Shown in pieces: positions 26,697 to 35,987 of a stretch of DNA of 64,000 bases. A model generated the notes under the pieces. That model had not been told where the DNA came from. It was given only the letters and a program-made list of their open reading frames with translations, and ran no database searches. The stretch covers positions 4,278,001-4,342,000 of the forward strand of contig NZ_LN831029.1 of the NCBI RefSeq assembly GCF_001457475.1, in the 5' to 3' direction. Position 1 is the first letter of the stretch. Each line of letters opens with the position of its first letter. The stretch comes from Achromobacter xylosoxidans. Lineage in GTDB: Bacteria > Pseudomonadota > Gammaproteobacteria > Burkholderiales > Burkholderiaceae_B. The translations under genes were made by a program, and so were the position numbers.

Positions 26697-28106
26697 TCAC
26701 CGTACGGCTGATGTGCCCGTGCGCGCCGCGCGCCCCGCCTCGACGATGGCCTGGCGCCGAAAGCGCCCGGCGGCCAGGTGATAGAACGGCTGCGGGCAGA
26801 ACTGGCGCGACACGCCCGAGGCCAGCAGCGAGCCGACCAGCAGCCAGAACAGCATCGGCTGGCTGCCGGTCATCTCCATGACCACCACGCTCGCCGTGAG
26901 CGGCGCCTGGGTGGCGGCGGCCAGGAATGCGGCCATCGACACCAGCACCAGCACGCGCTGGTCCACGCCCTCGCCCGCCAGCTCCCAGATGTGATGGCCA
27001 ATGCCCGCGCCGGTGGTGAGCGCGGGGGTGAAGATGCCGCCCGGAATGCCGGCCCAATACGACGCCACGGTGGCGGCCAGCTTGGCCAGGCCAAAGCCGG
27101 CGGGCAGCGCGTGCTGGGTTTCGCCCGACAGCAGGTCGGCCGCCGCGCCGTAGCCGGTGCCGTAGACGCTGCCGGCCGTGGCCAGGCCGATCAGCGCCAG
27201 GGCCAGGCCCATGGCGAAGGCGGTCCAGATGGGGTGCGCGCGGATCCAGGCGCGCCACGACGCGGGCGCCATCGCCGCCGGCCCCTTGCCCAGCAGGCGC
27301 GCGAAGATGCCGCCCAGCGCGCCGTTGAGCGCGGCGCAGATCAGTACCCACCACAGCATGCCGTGGGCCAGCGGCGCGCCGGCAAAGGTGCCGAAATAGG
27401 GGTTGTTGCCTTGCACGGCGACCACCAGGAAGCCGGCGGCCAGCACGCCGATCAGCACCAGCCGCTGCCAGCGCAGCACGGTGCCGCGCCCCAATTCCTC
27501 GATGGCGAAGATGACGCCGGCCAGCGGCGCATTGAATGCCGCGGCCAGCCCCCCGGCCGCGCCTGCCGCCAGCAATTCGTTGGCATGGAAGCCGCGCAGC
27601 TGCAGGCCGCGGCGTTTCCAGAAGTCGCCCCAGGCCAGCATCACGGCCGCGCCGACCTGCACCGACGGCCCTTCGCGTCCGATCGAGGCGCCGGCCAGCA
27701 TGCCGCAAAAAGCCAGCGGGATCTTCCACAACACCTGCGCCAGCGACACCAGGCTGCGCTGGCTTGGCCCGGGCGGCAGCGACAAGGCGCCGATGACCTG
27801 CGGAATGCCGCTGCCCGCGGCATTGGGCGCGAACCGCAGCGTGGCCCAGCGCAGGGCGGCCAGCGCGCAAGGCAGCACCAGCAAGGCCAGCCAGCCGGCG
27901 CGGCCGACCCATTCGCGATTCCACTCCAACGCCAGGTCGGCCAGATAGGCAAAGCCCAGCGACACCAGCGCCACCAATGCCGCGCCGCCGAGCAACAGGG
28001 CCATCGGCAGGCTCTTGCGCGACAGACGGTTGGTTTGGCGCAGCTTGCGGCGCAGGAGATGGCGCGAGCCGGTGGCGACGCGGCGCAAAGGTGTGGGCAG
28101 GGACAT
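26697..28106 (-). CDS. ClC-type voltage-gated chloride channel family protein
   Basis: A 469-residue inner-membrane protein with about ten to twelve hydrophobic segments. The chloride-binding signatures are present: GSGIPQV (about 95-101), GREGPSVQ (about 140-147) and GIFTPAL late in the protein. E. coli relatives are ClcA/ClcB. The residue after GREGP motifs fits a ClC protein, but whether it is an exchanger or a channel cannot be decided here. The start is set at ATG 28104-28106 (MSLPTPLRRVATG); a TTG eight codons upstream is also open. No CBS domains follow the membrane part. Confidence 0.85.
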   Translation of the reverse strand: MSLPTPLRRVATGSRHLLRRKLRQTNRLSRKSLPMALLLGGAALVALVSLGFAYLADLALEWNREWVGRAGWLALLVLPCALAALRWATLRFAPNAAGSGIPQVIGALSLPPGPSQRSLVSLAQVLWKIPLAFCGMLAGASIGREGPSVQVGAAVMLAWGDFWKRRGLQLRGFHANELLAAGAAGGLAAAFNAPLAGVIFAIEELGRGTVLRWQRLVLIGVLAAGFLVVAVQGNNPYFGTFAGAPLAHGMLWWVLICAALNGALGGIFARLLGKGPAAMAPASWRAWIRAHPIWTAFAMGLALALIGLATAGSVYGTGYGAAADLLSGETQHALPAGFGLAKLAATVASYWAGIPGGIFTPALTTGAGIGHHIWELAGEGVDQRVLVLVSMAAFLAAATQAPLTASVVVMEMTGSQPMLFWLLVGSLLASGVSRQFCPQPFYHLAAGRFRRQAIVEAGRAARTGTSAVR

Positions 28107-28202
28107 GAGCGAAGCCAGGCGGCAGGACAAGGCTGAACCGGAAGTGGCTACACCTTACCATCGCCGCCTGACGGCCAGCCCACAAACCGCGGCATCCGCG
28201 CT

Positions 28203-29930
28203 TCAGAACGACGACCAGTCGTCCTCGTCCGGGCTGTGCTTGAGCGCCGGGCGCGCCACCACCGGTTCTTGGCGCGGCGCCACCGGCGCCGGATGCGGCG
28301 TGGCGCGACCGGCCTGGATCAGGCGGGCCTGCGGCTCCGCGCCCATCGTCACCACGCCGGCATCGATCTTGAAGCGGCGCACCTGTTGCGACAGCCGGCC
28401 CGCCTGATCCTGCATGCTGCCGGCCGCGGCGGCGGCCTGCTCCACCAGCGCGGCATTCTGCTGGGTCACGGTGTCCATTTGCGCCACGGCCTGGTTGACC
28501 TGGCCGATGCCGGTCGATTGCTCGGCCGAGGCGCTGGCGATTTCGTGCACCAGGATCGCCGCCTGGCGCACGCTATCGACCACCTCGCGCATGGTGCTGC
28601 CGGCTTCGTCGGCCTGGCGCGTGCCGCCTTCGACGCGATGGACGGATTCGTCGATCAGGGCCTTGATTTCCTTGGCGGCCACGGCGGAACGCTGTGCCAG
28701 GGTGCGGACTTCGCCCGCCACCACGGCGAAACCGCGGCCCTGCTCGCCGGCGCGCGCGGCCTCGACCGCGGCATTGAGCGCCAGGATGTTGGTCTGGAAC
28801 GCGATGCCGTCGATCACGCTGGTGATATCGGCGATGCGGCGCGAGCTTTCGGAGATGGCGCTCATGGTCTGCACCACCACGTCGACCACCTCGCCGCCAC
28901 GGATCGCCACCTCGGAGGCCTGGGTGACCAGCTTCTCGGCTTCGCCGGCATTGCTGGCGTTCTGCTGCACGGTGCTGGTGAGCTGTTCCATGGAGGCCGC
29001 GGTCTGTTCCAGCGACGCGGCCTGTTCCTCGGTGCGCTGCGACAGGTCGGCGTTGCCCTGCGCGATCTGCGACGAGGCCGAGGCGATGCTTTCGCAGCCG
29101 TCGCGCACGTCGCGCACGATGCGCGACAGGCTCTCGTTCATGGCCTTGAGCGCGGCCATCAGGTCGCCGGTCTCGTCGCGCGAAGTGACCTGGATGTTGC
29201 CGCTCAGGTCACCATTGGCGACACGACGCGCGGCGTCCACCGCCAGCCCCAGGGGCCGCGTGATGCCGCGCGTCACCAGCCAGCCGAGCAGCAGGCCGAG
29301 GGCCACGCCGGCCAGCGACAGCAGGATCATGATGAGACGGGTGCTGCGATACAGATCGGTGACTTCGTGCACCGCCTGATCGGCGGCTTCTTCCTTGGCC
29401 TGCGCCAACTCGCTCATCAGGCTCTCGGCCTTGCCCGACGACGCCGCCGCGCGCTTGGTGATGCTGGCAATGGCGGGATCGACCTGCGCCAGGGGCAGCG
29501 ATTGCGCGTTGTCGAAGAATTCGATGGCCTCGCGCTTCCAGAGCTCCTCGGCTTCGGTGAATTGCGCCAGCAGGCGTTTGCCGCTTTCGCGGATGAAGTT
29601 CTGCGCGGCCTTGGCGCGCAGGCGCTCCAGGTTTTCGACATCGCGGTCGAATTCGGCGCGCAGCGCCTGGCGTTCCTCCTGGGACGTGGCCGCCAGGAAA
29701 CTCTTGCGCGCCCGGCCAGCCGCGATCAGGCTGATGTTGGCTTCCTTGATGTCGGACAGTCCGCGAAATTCGATCTGGGCGATCTGATCATTCATGTCGT
29801 TGATGCGGGCCAGCCCCCACACCCCGAACGCGCCGATGATGCCGCCCAGCAAGGCCACCAGCAGGAACGCGCCCGACAGGCGCACGCCGATGCGCGCGCC
29901 GATATGCAATCTCGAAAAAAACCGCAACAT
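28203..29930 (-). CDS. Methyl-accepting chemotaxis protein
   Basis: A 575-residue chemoreceptor. The first membrane helix is at about 14-36 (VRLSGAFLLVALLGGIIGAFGVWG). A periplasmic four-helix-bundle sensor runs to about 190. The second helix (RLIMILLSLAGVALGLLLGW) is followed by a HAMP domain. The signalling domain has the hairpin tip motif GIAFQTNILALNAAVEAARAG. The C-terminus ends in DWSSF, which fits the xWxxF tether used by CheR/CheB. Start ATG 29928-29930 (MLRFFSRLHIGARIG) with AAGG upstream; a further 20 codons upstream are open but unlike the family. The ligand is unknown; no chemotaxis operon is adjacent. Confidence 0.93.
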   Translation of the reverse strand: MLRFFSRLHIGARIGVRLSGAFLLVALLGGIIGAFGVWGLARINDMNDQIAQIEFRGLSDIKEANISLIAAGRARKSFLAATSQEERQALRAEFDRDVENLERLRAKAAQNFIRESGKRLLAQFTEAEELWKREAIEFFDNAQSLPLAQVDPAIASITKRAAASSGKAESLMSELAQAKEEAADQAVHEVTDLYRSTRLIMILLSLAGVALGLLLGWLVTRGITRPLGLAVDAARRVANGDLSGNIQVTSRDETGDLMAALKAMNESLSRIVRDVRDGCESIASASSQIAQGNADLSQRTEEQAASLEQTAASMEQLTSTVQQNASNAGEAEKLVTQASEVAIRGGEVVDVVVQTMSAISESSRRIADITSVIDGIAFQTNILALNAAVEAARAGEQGRGFAVVAGEVRTLAQRSAVAAKEIKALIDESVHRVEGGTRQADEAGSTMREVVDSVRQAAILVHEIASASAEQSTGIGQVNQAVAQMDTVTQQNAALVEQAAAAAGSMQDQAGRLSQQVRRFKIDAGVVTMGAEPQARLIQAGRATPHPAPVAPRQEPVVARPALKHSPDEDDWSSF

Positions 29931-30149
29931 GCTTGCCTTCCCGTCAGACACCACGGTACCGGGCGGCCATGCCGCGGTCCTTGGCCCCATGGCTCAGCCG
30001 CAGACTGCCATCAACAATAGCGGCTGCCTTTCCCCGGGTTAGGCCGGAGGAACGGGAGATTCATTCTCATTTTCGACAAAATGGATTCGACAATATACAA
30101 AATTTGACCATGTAATACAGAATTACGGCGGCATTTCCACGGCACGGAA

Positions 30150-30181
30150 AACAAAAAGGCCCCTCGCGATGCGAGGGGCCT
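30150..30181 (-). terminator. Intrinsic terminator of sodB
   Basis: An 11-bp stem AGGCCCCTCGC / GCGAGGGGCCT (30157-30167, 30171-30181) with a 3-base loop. On the minus strand it is followed by TTTTTGTTTT. Confidence 0.9.
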
Positions 30182-30216
30182 CGGCCTTGGCGATGCGCGA
30201 CGGGCGCGCAGCGGAA

Positions 30217-30795
30217 TCAGGCGAAATTCTTGGCCGCGAAGTCCCAGTTCACCAGGGCCCAGAAGTTTTCCAGGTACTTGGGACGGGCATTGCGGTAGTC
30301 GATGTAGTACGCGTGTTCCCAGACATCACAGGTCAGCAGCGGCTTGTCGGCCGTGGTCAGCGGGGTGGCGGCGTTGCTGGTGTTGACGATGTCGACCGAG
30401 CCGTCGGCCTTCTTGACCAGCCAGGTCCAGCCCGAACCGAAGTTGCCGGCGGCCGACTTGTTGAAGGCTTCCTTGAAGGCGTCGAAGCTGCCCCACTTGG
30501 CGTTGATGGCGTCGGCCAGCTTGCCGGTCGGCGCGCCGCCGGCCTTGGGAGCCAGGCTGTTCCAGTAGAAGGTGTGGTTCCAGATCTGCGCGGCGTTGTT
30601 GAAGATGCCACCCGAGGACTTCTTGACGATGTCTTCCAGCGACAGGTTCTCGAACTCGGTGCCCGGGATCAGGTTGTTCAGGTTCGTGACGTAGGTCTGG
30701 TGGTGCTTGCCGTAGTGGAACTCCAGCGTCTCTTTCGAGATGTGCGGAGCCAGCGCGTCCAGTTCGTAAGGCAGGGGGGGAAGAGTATGTGCCAT
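30217..30795 (-). CDS. sodB: Superoxide dismutase, iron type
   Basis: A 192-residue cytosolic enzyme that converts superoxide to hydrogen peroxide and oxygen. All metal ligands are visible: His27 (EFHYGKHH), His74 (IWNHTFYW), Asp157 and His161 ([13 protein letters not shown]). Gln70 in NNAAQIWNH is the outer-sphere glutamine position typical of iron enzymes. The ATG at 30793-30795 has AGAAGG upstream. A strong hairpin (30866-30893) lies further upstream, and its own terminator follows at 30150-30181, so it is probably monocistronic. I could not identify a convincing Fur box. Confidence 0.96.
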   Translation of the reverse strand: MAHTLPPLPYELDALAPHISKETLEFHYGKHHQTYVTNLNNLIPGTEFENLSLEDIVKKSSGGIFNNAAQIWNHTFYWNSLAPKAGGAPTGKLADAINAKWGSFDAFKEAFNKSAAGNFGSGWTWLVKKADGSVDIVNTSNAATPLTTADKPLLTCDVWEHAYYIDYRNARPKYLENFWALVNWDFAAKNFA

Positions 30796-30865
30796 GTGTC
30801 GGTTCCTTCTGTTGAGTGCACGATCAAGCCGTTCAATTGTATCGGCAACTCTACGAGGATACCGC

Positions 30866-30893
30866 GTTAACCCCGCGGCGACGCGGGGTTAAC
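30866..30893. repeat. 12-bp perfect hairpin between the ankyrin gene and sodB
   Basis: GTTAACCCCGCG (30866-30877), loop GCGA, CGCGGGGTTAAC (30882-30893). It lies 32 bases past the ankyrin-gene stop on the minus strand. It probably closes that transcript, although no T-run follows. Confidence 0.6.
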
Positions 30894-30924
30894 AGGTATG
30901 TGTTTATGACCGCGCGCGTAAACG

Positions 30925-33900
30925 CTACTCTTTCTCATAGCGCAGCTCGCGCCCGCCCTGCGCGGCCACCAGCGCGCCATCGGCGCGCAATGCCAATGTC
31001 ATATGCAACGGCGTGCGACTGGCGGATTCTGGCAATTCCAGATCGATGCGCAAGGCACGCGCCGTGATATCGGACTTGCTCACATCCACGCTGTGCCAAC
31101 GCGCGCCGGAGGGCAAGGGCACGAACACGGCCAGGGCCTTCAGGTCACCCGGCGCGATCGGCGCGCTGACGCCATCGGCCCCTTCCGACTGCTTGGGCGT
31201 GCCGGCGTAATCGGCGCTGGCCGAGGACATGGCCACGTCGACCTTCACGGGCCGCCCCTGGTAGTACACGCGCACCGTCAATTGGTCGCCATCGGCCGCG
31301 CGCGCATCCGCGCCGACCTTGCCGATCGCCGAAAACGGCTGGATCGGCGGCGTGTCCAGGATCACCTGCTTGCCATCGCTGCGCCAGGTGCCGCTGGCCT
31401 GGATGTCCGTGGCGCCGTAGCTCATCAGGTAATCGAAGCTGCCGTCGGCCGACAGCAGCAGCTCGCTGCCCACTTCACGCACGCCGCGCAGATAGTAATG
31501 GCCGGGGATACGGGCGGCCGACTTGGCCGTCGCCTTGCCAGCAGCCCGCGCGCGCGGGCAGGCCTGTTCAAGCACGACGCCGGCCGCCTGCAACACCGCC
31601 GCGAAGTCCGGCGCCGCCTGGCATGCCAGCGTCTGGTTGAAGGACTGCCCCGACGGCGCGGCCGCGCCGTCGAAGCGCGCCTGGTGCCGCGCCAGCAACG
31701 CCAGCATCCGTGGCTGGCCGCTGGCCAGCGCCAACCAGGCGGGGCTGCGCCCCTGCGCATCGGCCGCGTCCGCGCTGGCGCCCGCGGCCAGCAGGGCTTC
31801 GGCCAGGTCGGCGCGGCCCAGCTCGATGGCCGCGCCCAGCGGCGTGACGCCGCGCTCGCCTTGCGGCGCGTCCAGGTCCGCGCCCATTTCCTTCACGCGC
31901 CGCAATACGTCGACCACGGTGTCGCGTCGCGCGACCGCCAGTTGCCGGTCGCGCAGCAACGCCGACAGCAGGCGTTGCGGCAGCCCCCCTTCCTGGCGCG
32001 CGCAATCATCGCGCGCGCCGCGATAGCCGGCCGCCTGCAGTTGCGCGAAATAGCCCGGCCGGTCCAGCAGGACATATTCGCCGCCCGACGGCAGGCACGC
32101 GGCCTCGGCGGATTGCCCGCTGCCTTGCGCCACGCGCGCGACCCGCGCCATGTCGCCGGAGAGCAGCGCCGCATTCAGCAAGGCGTGAGGCGCGGGCGCG
32201 CGAGGCAGGCGCGGATCGTCCATCCTGGCGCCGGCGCGCAGCAGGCGCTCGAGCATCGCATCGTCGCCACCGGCAATGGCCCAGTACAAGGCGCTGCGAC
32301 CGTCCGGCGCGAGGCCCAGCGGGTCGGCGCCCCTGGCCAGCAGCAGGTCGACCATCGCGGCCTGGCCCGAAGTCACCGCCGCCAGCAGCGGCGGCATTCC
32401 CTTGCCGTCGAACGCATCGTTCGACGTGGCGGCGGCGGGCGCCGGATTGACGGGCACGCCGGCCTCGATCAGGTACGTGGCCATTGCCGCATCGCGATTC
32501 TCCAGCGCCTGGCGTATGGCGTCCGCATCGAGCGTTTTCAGGTCCAGCCCGGCATCGGCCAGCAGCCGCAACATGGCAGCGCCCTGCCTGCCGGGCTGGC
32601 GCAGGGCCAGCGCCAGCGGCGAATGCGCGGAGTCGGCCAGCAGAGCCTGCAAGGCCTCGCGCGGCGTGGCCGCGAGCAGTTCGCGCAGCAGCGCCGCGTT
32701 GTCCGCCTCGATGGCGCGCTCGATGGCCGATTTGCGCTCATACCCTTGCCGCCACGCGGCCGGATTCGCGCCCCCGGCCAGCAGCGCGCGCGCCGCATCG
32801 GTCTGGCCCGCGCGCACGGCGTCCGCCAGCGGCGTGTCGCCATGCGCGTCGCCGGCGTCGCCGTCGACCGGGGCGCCCAATGCCAGCAGGCGTTGCAGCG
32901 TCGCCGTGTCGCCCTTGGCCGCGGCCAGGTTCATGATGGGCTGTTCCTCGGCCTGCATCCTGACGAAGACGGCGGGATCGGTGCCGTTGCGCGGGCCGCG
33001 CTGGCTGAACGGCATGCCCGAGCGCAACAGCGGCGCGGCGATGTCGCCATGGCCCGCCACGACCGCGGCCTGCGCGGCGTCCAGCCAAAGATCCAGGTCG
33101 CCGGTGGCGCCGTAGGCTTTGTCCGGCGTGGTGCGCGGGCCCATTTCGGCCAGCGCCGCGGTCGCGCCGGCGTTGCCTGTGTAGGCCGCCAGCGCCAACG
33201 GGCTGGCGCCATCGTCGTAGGCCGGCCGGGTGCCGGTGGCGGCCAGAGCCCGCACCACCTCGGCGCCCTCGGTCAGTTCGACCAGCGGTCCCCACGCGAG
33301 ATAATCCGCGGCCTTGCGCGGCTGGCCGTCCGCGTCCTTGAACGCGCGCCGCGTGGCGTCATCGGCATGTTCGTCGATGTAGGCAAACGGCCGCGCCGCG
33401 CCGGCCTTGAGCAGCGCCAGCACCATGCGGGTGGTTTCCTGGCGATCGGGCAGCCTGGGCAGGTAGGTCATGCGCACCGCGAATTCGAAGTCGCGGTTGA
33501 GCAGGAATTCCAGCGGGGTCTTGTTCTCGTCGCCACGCTGGTCGGGCCGCGCGCCGGCGGCCAGCAGCATGTCCATCATCTCGGGCGAGCCATACAGCAG
33601 CGCCAGTTGCAGCGACGGGCGGCGCGATTCGTAGGTGATGTCGTCGAGCGCCGGCCTGGTGGCCAGCAGGGCCTGGAGCATGCGCGTGCGCGCTGGCAGC
33701 GCGTCGCGATAGGCCTGGCGCAAGCGCGCGGCCTCTTGCGCCGGCATGTCCCAATACACGTGTTTGCCGCGCTTGCCCGCTGGGGTCAACAGCGCGTGCA
33801 GGAGCGGCACGCCGTCAAGGGCATAGTCGCCCGGCCGCTCCACCTTGCCCAACGCGGCGCTGAACGCGGCTTCGTCGCCGGCGGCCACCGCGCTGAACAG

Positions 33901-34200
33901 GGCGCGGGTGTCGGACGTTTCGGCCGCGCGGTAGTCGCGATAGGGCGAGGTGCAATCGCAATCGGCCTTGGATGCCGGCCCGGTGACGGGCGCGGCGGGC
34001 GGCGGTGGCGGATCCAGCGGGATATCGGGCGCCGAGACGGCCGCGGCGCGCGTGGCGGCCTTTGCCGTCCTGGTCGGGGCGCCGTCGGCTTGCGCCGGTT
34101 GCGCCGTCACGATGGAGGTGGCGAGCAGAGCCGCCCACAGGGCCGCTCGCCGGGCAACGGGGCGCGCCGCGCGCGCCGACTTGCGTGTGTTCAACCGCAT
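30925..34200 (-). CDS. Very large exported ankyrin-repeat protein
   Basis: A 1091-residue protein with a classical Sec signal peptide (MRLNTRKSARAARPVARRAA..., cleavage near PAQA-DG at about residue 39). Many ankyrin-type repeats run from about 160 to 860, recognisable by patterns such as TPLADAVRAGQTDAARALLAGGANP, broken here as ADAVRAGQTDAARALL and by GVTPLGAAIELGRADL. The last 220 residues are a separate, non-ankyrin region that is probably beta-rich (GHYYLRGVREVGSELLLSAD). A CDC motif sits near residue 80 of the mature region. The ATG at 34198-34200 has GAGG seven bases upstream; an earlier frame start lacks one. Periplasmic or surface location is inferred. The function is unknown. Confidence 0.85.
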   Translation of the reverse strand: MRLNTRKSARAARPVARRAALWAALLATSIVTAQPAQADGAPTRTAKAATRAAAVSAPDIPLDPPPPPAAPVTGPASKADCDCTSPYRDYRAAETSDTRALFSAVAAGDEAAFSAALGKVERPGDYALDGVPLLHALLTPAGKRGKHVYWDMPAQEAARLRQAYRDALPARTRMLQALLATRPALDDITYESRRPSLQLALLYGSPEMMDMLLAAGARPDQRGDENKTPLEFLLNRDFEFAVRMTYLPRLPDRQETTRMVLALLKAGAARPFAYIDEHADDATRRAFKDADGQPRKAADYLAWGPLVELTEGAEVVRALAATGTRPAYDDGASPLALAAYTGNAGATAALAEMGPRTTPDKAYGATGDLDLWLDAAQAAVVAGHGDIAAPLLRSGMPFSQRGPRNGTDPAVFVRMQAEEQPIMNLAAAKGDTATLQRLLALGAPVDGDAGDAHGDTPLADAVRAGQTDAARALLAGGANPAAWRQGYERKSAIERAIEADNAALLRELLAATPREALQALLADSAHSPLALALRQPGRQGAAMLRLLADAGLDLKTLDADAIRQALENRDAAMATYLIEAGVPVNPAPAAATSNDAFDGKGMPPLLAAVTSGQAAMVDLLLARGADPLGLAPDGRSALYWAIAGGDDAMLERLLRAGARMDDPRLPRAPAPHALLNAALLSGDMARVARVAQGSGQSAEAACLPSGGEYVLLDRPGYFAQLQAAGYRGARDDCARQEGGLPQRLLSALLRDRQLAVARRDTVVDVLRRVKEMGADLDAPQGERGVTPLGAAIELGRADLAEALLAAGASADAADAQGRSPAWLALASGQPRMLALLARHQARFDGAAAPSGQSFNQTLACQAAPDFAAVLQAAGVVLEQACPRARAAGKATAKSAARIPGHYYLRGVREVGSELLLSADGSFDYLMSYGATDIQASGTWRSDGKQVILDTPPIQPFSAIGKVGADARAADGDQLTVRVYYQGRPVKVDVAMSSASADYAGTPKQSEGADGVSAPIAPGDLKALAVFVPLPSGARWHSVDVSKSDITARALRIDLELPESASRTPLHMTLALRADGALVAAQGGRELRYEKE

Positions 34201-34267
34201 TGTTCCACCTCGCCGGCCGGCCATTGCGCGGGCCGAGTTGACCTTGCACCGCCCTGCCGCGCCGGCG

Positions 34268-35632
34268 TCAGGGCTCCCGCGTTTCGCGGACCTCTTTGAC
34301 CTCGACGCGGGCGCCGCCCTGCGCGAAGCTCAGGTCCAGGCCCTGCCCCGCCGCCAGGCCGGCCGCATCGCGCACGATGCGGCCGTCGGCGTCGCGGGCG
34401 ATGGCATAGCCGCGCGCCAGCGTATTGCCGGGATCGAGCGCGCGCAGTTGCGCGCCGGCCGCGGCCAGCTGGTCACGCCGACGCGCCAGCAGGCGCGCGT
34501 GCGCCTGGCCCAATTGACGCGTCACTGCGGCCAGCCGTTCGGCGCCGCGCCGGACGTCGGGCACGCGGTGTGCCAGGCGCTGCGCCAGCAGATTGACGCG
34601 GGCGCCGCGGCGGGCCTGCGGACCGGCCCAGGCCGAGGCCAGGCGGTAGCTCAGGCTGTTCAGGCGTTCGCGCTGGTGCTCCAGGCGCTGGGCCGGCGAC
34701 ACCAGTTGCGCGGCGGCGCGGTCCAGCCGCTGCGCCGCCCGCTCCAGTCGACGCTGTTGGCCGCGCGCCAGGGTCTCGGCCGCATACATGACGCGACCGA
34801 GCAGTTCCGAACGCGGCACGCAGGCCAGCTCGGCGGCCGCGGTCGGGGTCGGCGCGCGCACGTCGGCGACGAAGTCGGCGATGGTGAAGTCGGTTTCATG
34901 GCCGACGCCGCTGATGGTGGTGATGGCGCTGGCGTCGATCTCGCGCGCCAGGGCCTCGTCATTGAAGCTCCAGAGATCCTCGATGCTGCCGCCGCCGCGC
35001 ACCAGCAACAGCGTGTCGACCTCGCAACGGGCGTTCGCCAGGCGGATCTGCGCCGCCAGCCGGCCGGCGGCGTCGGCGCCCTGCACCGGCGCCGGATAGA
35101 TGATGACGGGCACCTGCGGCGCGCGCCGGGCCAACGCCGACAGCACGTCGCGCAGCGCGGCGGCGTGCAGCGAGGTGACCACGCCGATGGCGCGTGGCAG
35201 CGGCACCGGTTCGCGCTTGCGGGCGGGATCGAACAGGCCTTCCGCGTTGAGCTGCTCCTTCAGGCGCAGGAAGGCCTCGTAGAGGTTGCCGATACCGGCG
35301 CGGCGCATGGCGTCGACCTGCAGTTGGTAGTCGCCGCGCGGCTCGTACAGCGACACCCTGACCCTGATTTCAACCTGGTCCCCGGCACGCGGCACGAAAC
35401 CCACCGCGCTGGCGCGCCCCCGGAACATGACGGCCCGCACCGCGGCGCGGCTGTCCTTGAGCGTGAAGTACCAATGCCCGGAAGCCGCCTGCGTGAAGTT
35501 CGAAATCTCGCCGCGCACCCACAGCGCCGGGATGCTGCGCTCCAACAACTGCCCCACTGCTTGGTTCAGCTGGGCAACTGTCAGGATATCCCGCGTGAAT
35601 ACGTTGTTTGTGACTGCAAGTTCAATTGTCAT
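34268..35632 (-). CDS. xseA: Exodeoxyribonuclease VII large subunit
   Basis: A 454-residue subunit of the single-strand-specific exonuclease VII. An N-terminal OB-fold (about 12-105: VRGEISNF, SGHWYFTLKD) precedes the catalytic domain with LLVRGGGSIEDLWSFNDE and SGVGHETDFT. A long arginine-rich coiled-coil region follows, and the protein ends with the family motif NTLARGYAIA. The start ATG at 35630-35632 (MTIELAVTNNVFTRD) has GGAAAG upstream; the open frame extends 33 codons further without homology. The small subunit xseB is not in the window, as is usual. Confidence 0.95.
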   Translation of the reverse strand: MTIELAVTNNVFTRDILTVAQLNQAVGQLLERSIPALWVRGEISNFTQAASGHWYFTLKDSRAAVRAVMFRGRASAVGFVPRAGDQVEIRVRVSLYEPRGDYQLQVDAMRRAGIGNLYEAFLRLKEQLNAEGLFDPARKREPVPLPRAIGVVTSLHAAALRDVLSALARRAPQVPVIIYPAPVQGADAAGRLAAQIRLANARCEVDTLLLVRGGGSIEDLWSFNDEALAREIDASAITTISGVGHETDFTIADFVADVRAPTPTAAAELACVPRSELLGRVMYAAETLARGQQRRLERAAQRLDRAAAQLVSPAQRLEHQRERLNSLSYRLASAWAGPQARRGARVNLLAQRLAHRVPDVRRGAERLAAVTRQLGQAHARLLARRRDQLAAAGAQLRALDPGNTLARGYAIARDADGRIVRDAAGLAAGQGLDLSFAQGGARVEVKEVRETREP

Positions 35633-35987
35633 AAGGCTTTCCGATGCGTACCTGTCCACAGGGCATACGTAGCGGGCCGCAATGATACCGCGTCCGGGCA
35701 TTTTTGCCGCGGCTGGCCCGAAAGCCAGCAAATTCGACCTAAGGATATGATTTTTATGGAATTTTTACCCAACACCGGCTGCTCGAAATAAGCGCAAACA
35801 AGCGCAAGCCCTGTGCCCGCAAGCGTTCCGGCGAAGTTTTGCACAGAATTATCCACAAATTCTGTGGATAGCTTGGCGGCCGGCCGCCCTTGCCACATCC
35901 CCGTCGCGCCGTTACAGTTTCGGCTTGATCAGATGCCGACGCGCGGCCCCCTTCGCGCCCTTCGGCCCTCCCCTGGAGTTAACCGTT
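35633..35987. other. 355-base divergent intergenic region between xseA and exbB with DnaA-box-like sites
   Basis: It contains an AT-rich segment (about 35741-35768) and then TTATCCACA at 35849-35857, a perfect consensus DnaA box. An inverted near-match TGTGGATAG lies at 35863-35871. The first box is framed by CAGAATT/AATTCTG arms (35844-35850, 35858-35864). The region must carry the promoters of xseA and of exbB-exbD-lpxK. No gene was found. Confidence 0.6.

Noticed and set aside
35633..35987. Chromosomal replication origin
   Set aside because: DnaA-box-like sites are present, but only two, and none of dnaA, dnaN, gidA or parAB is adjacent.
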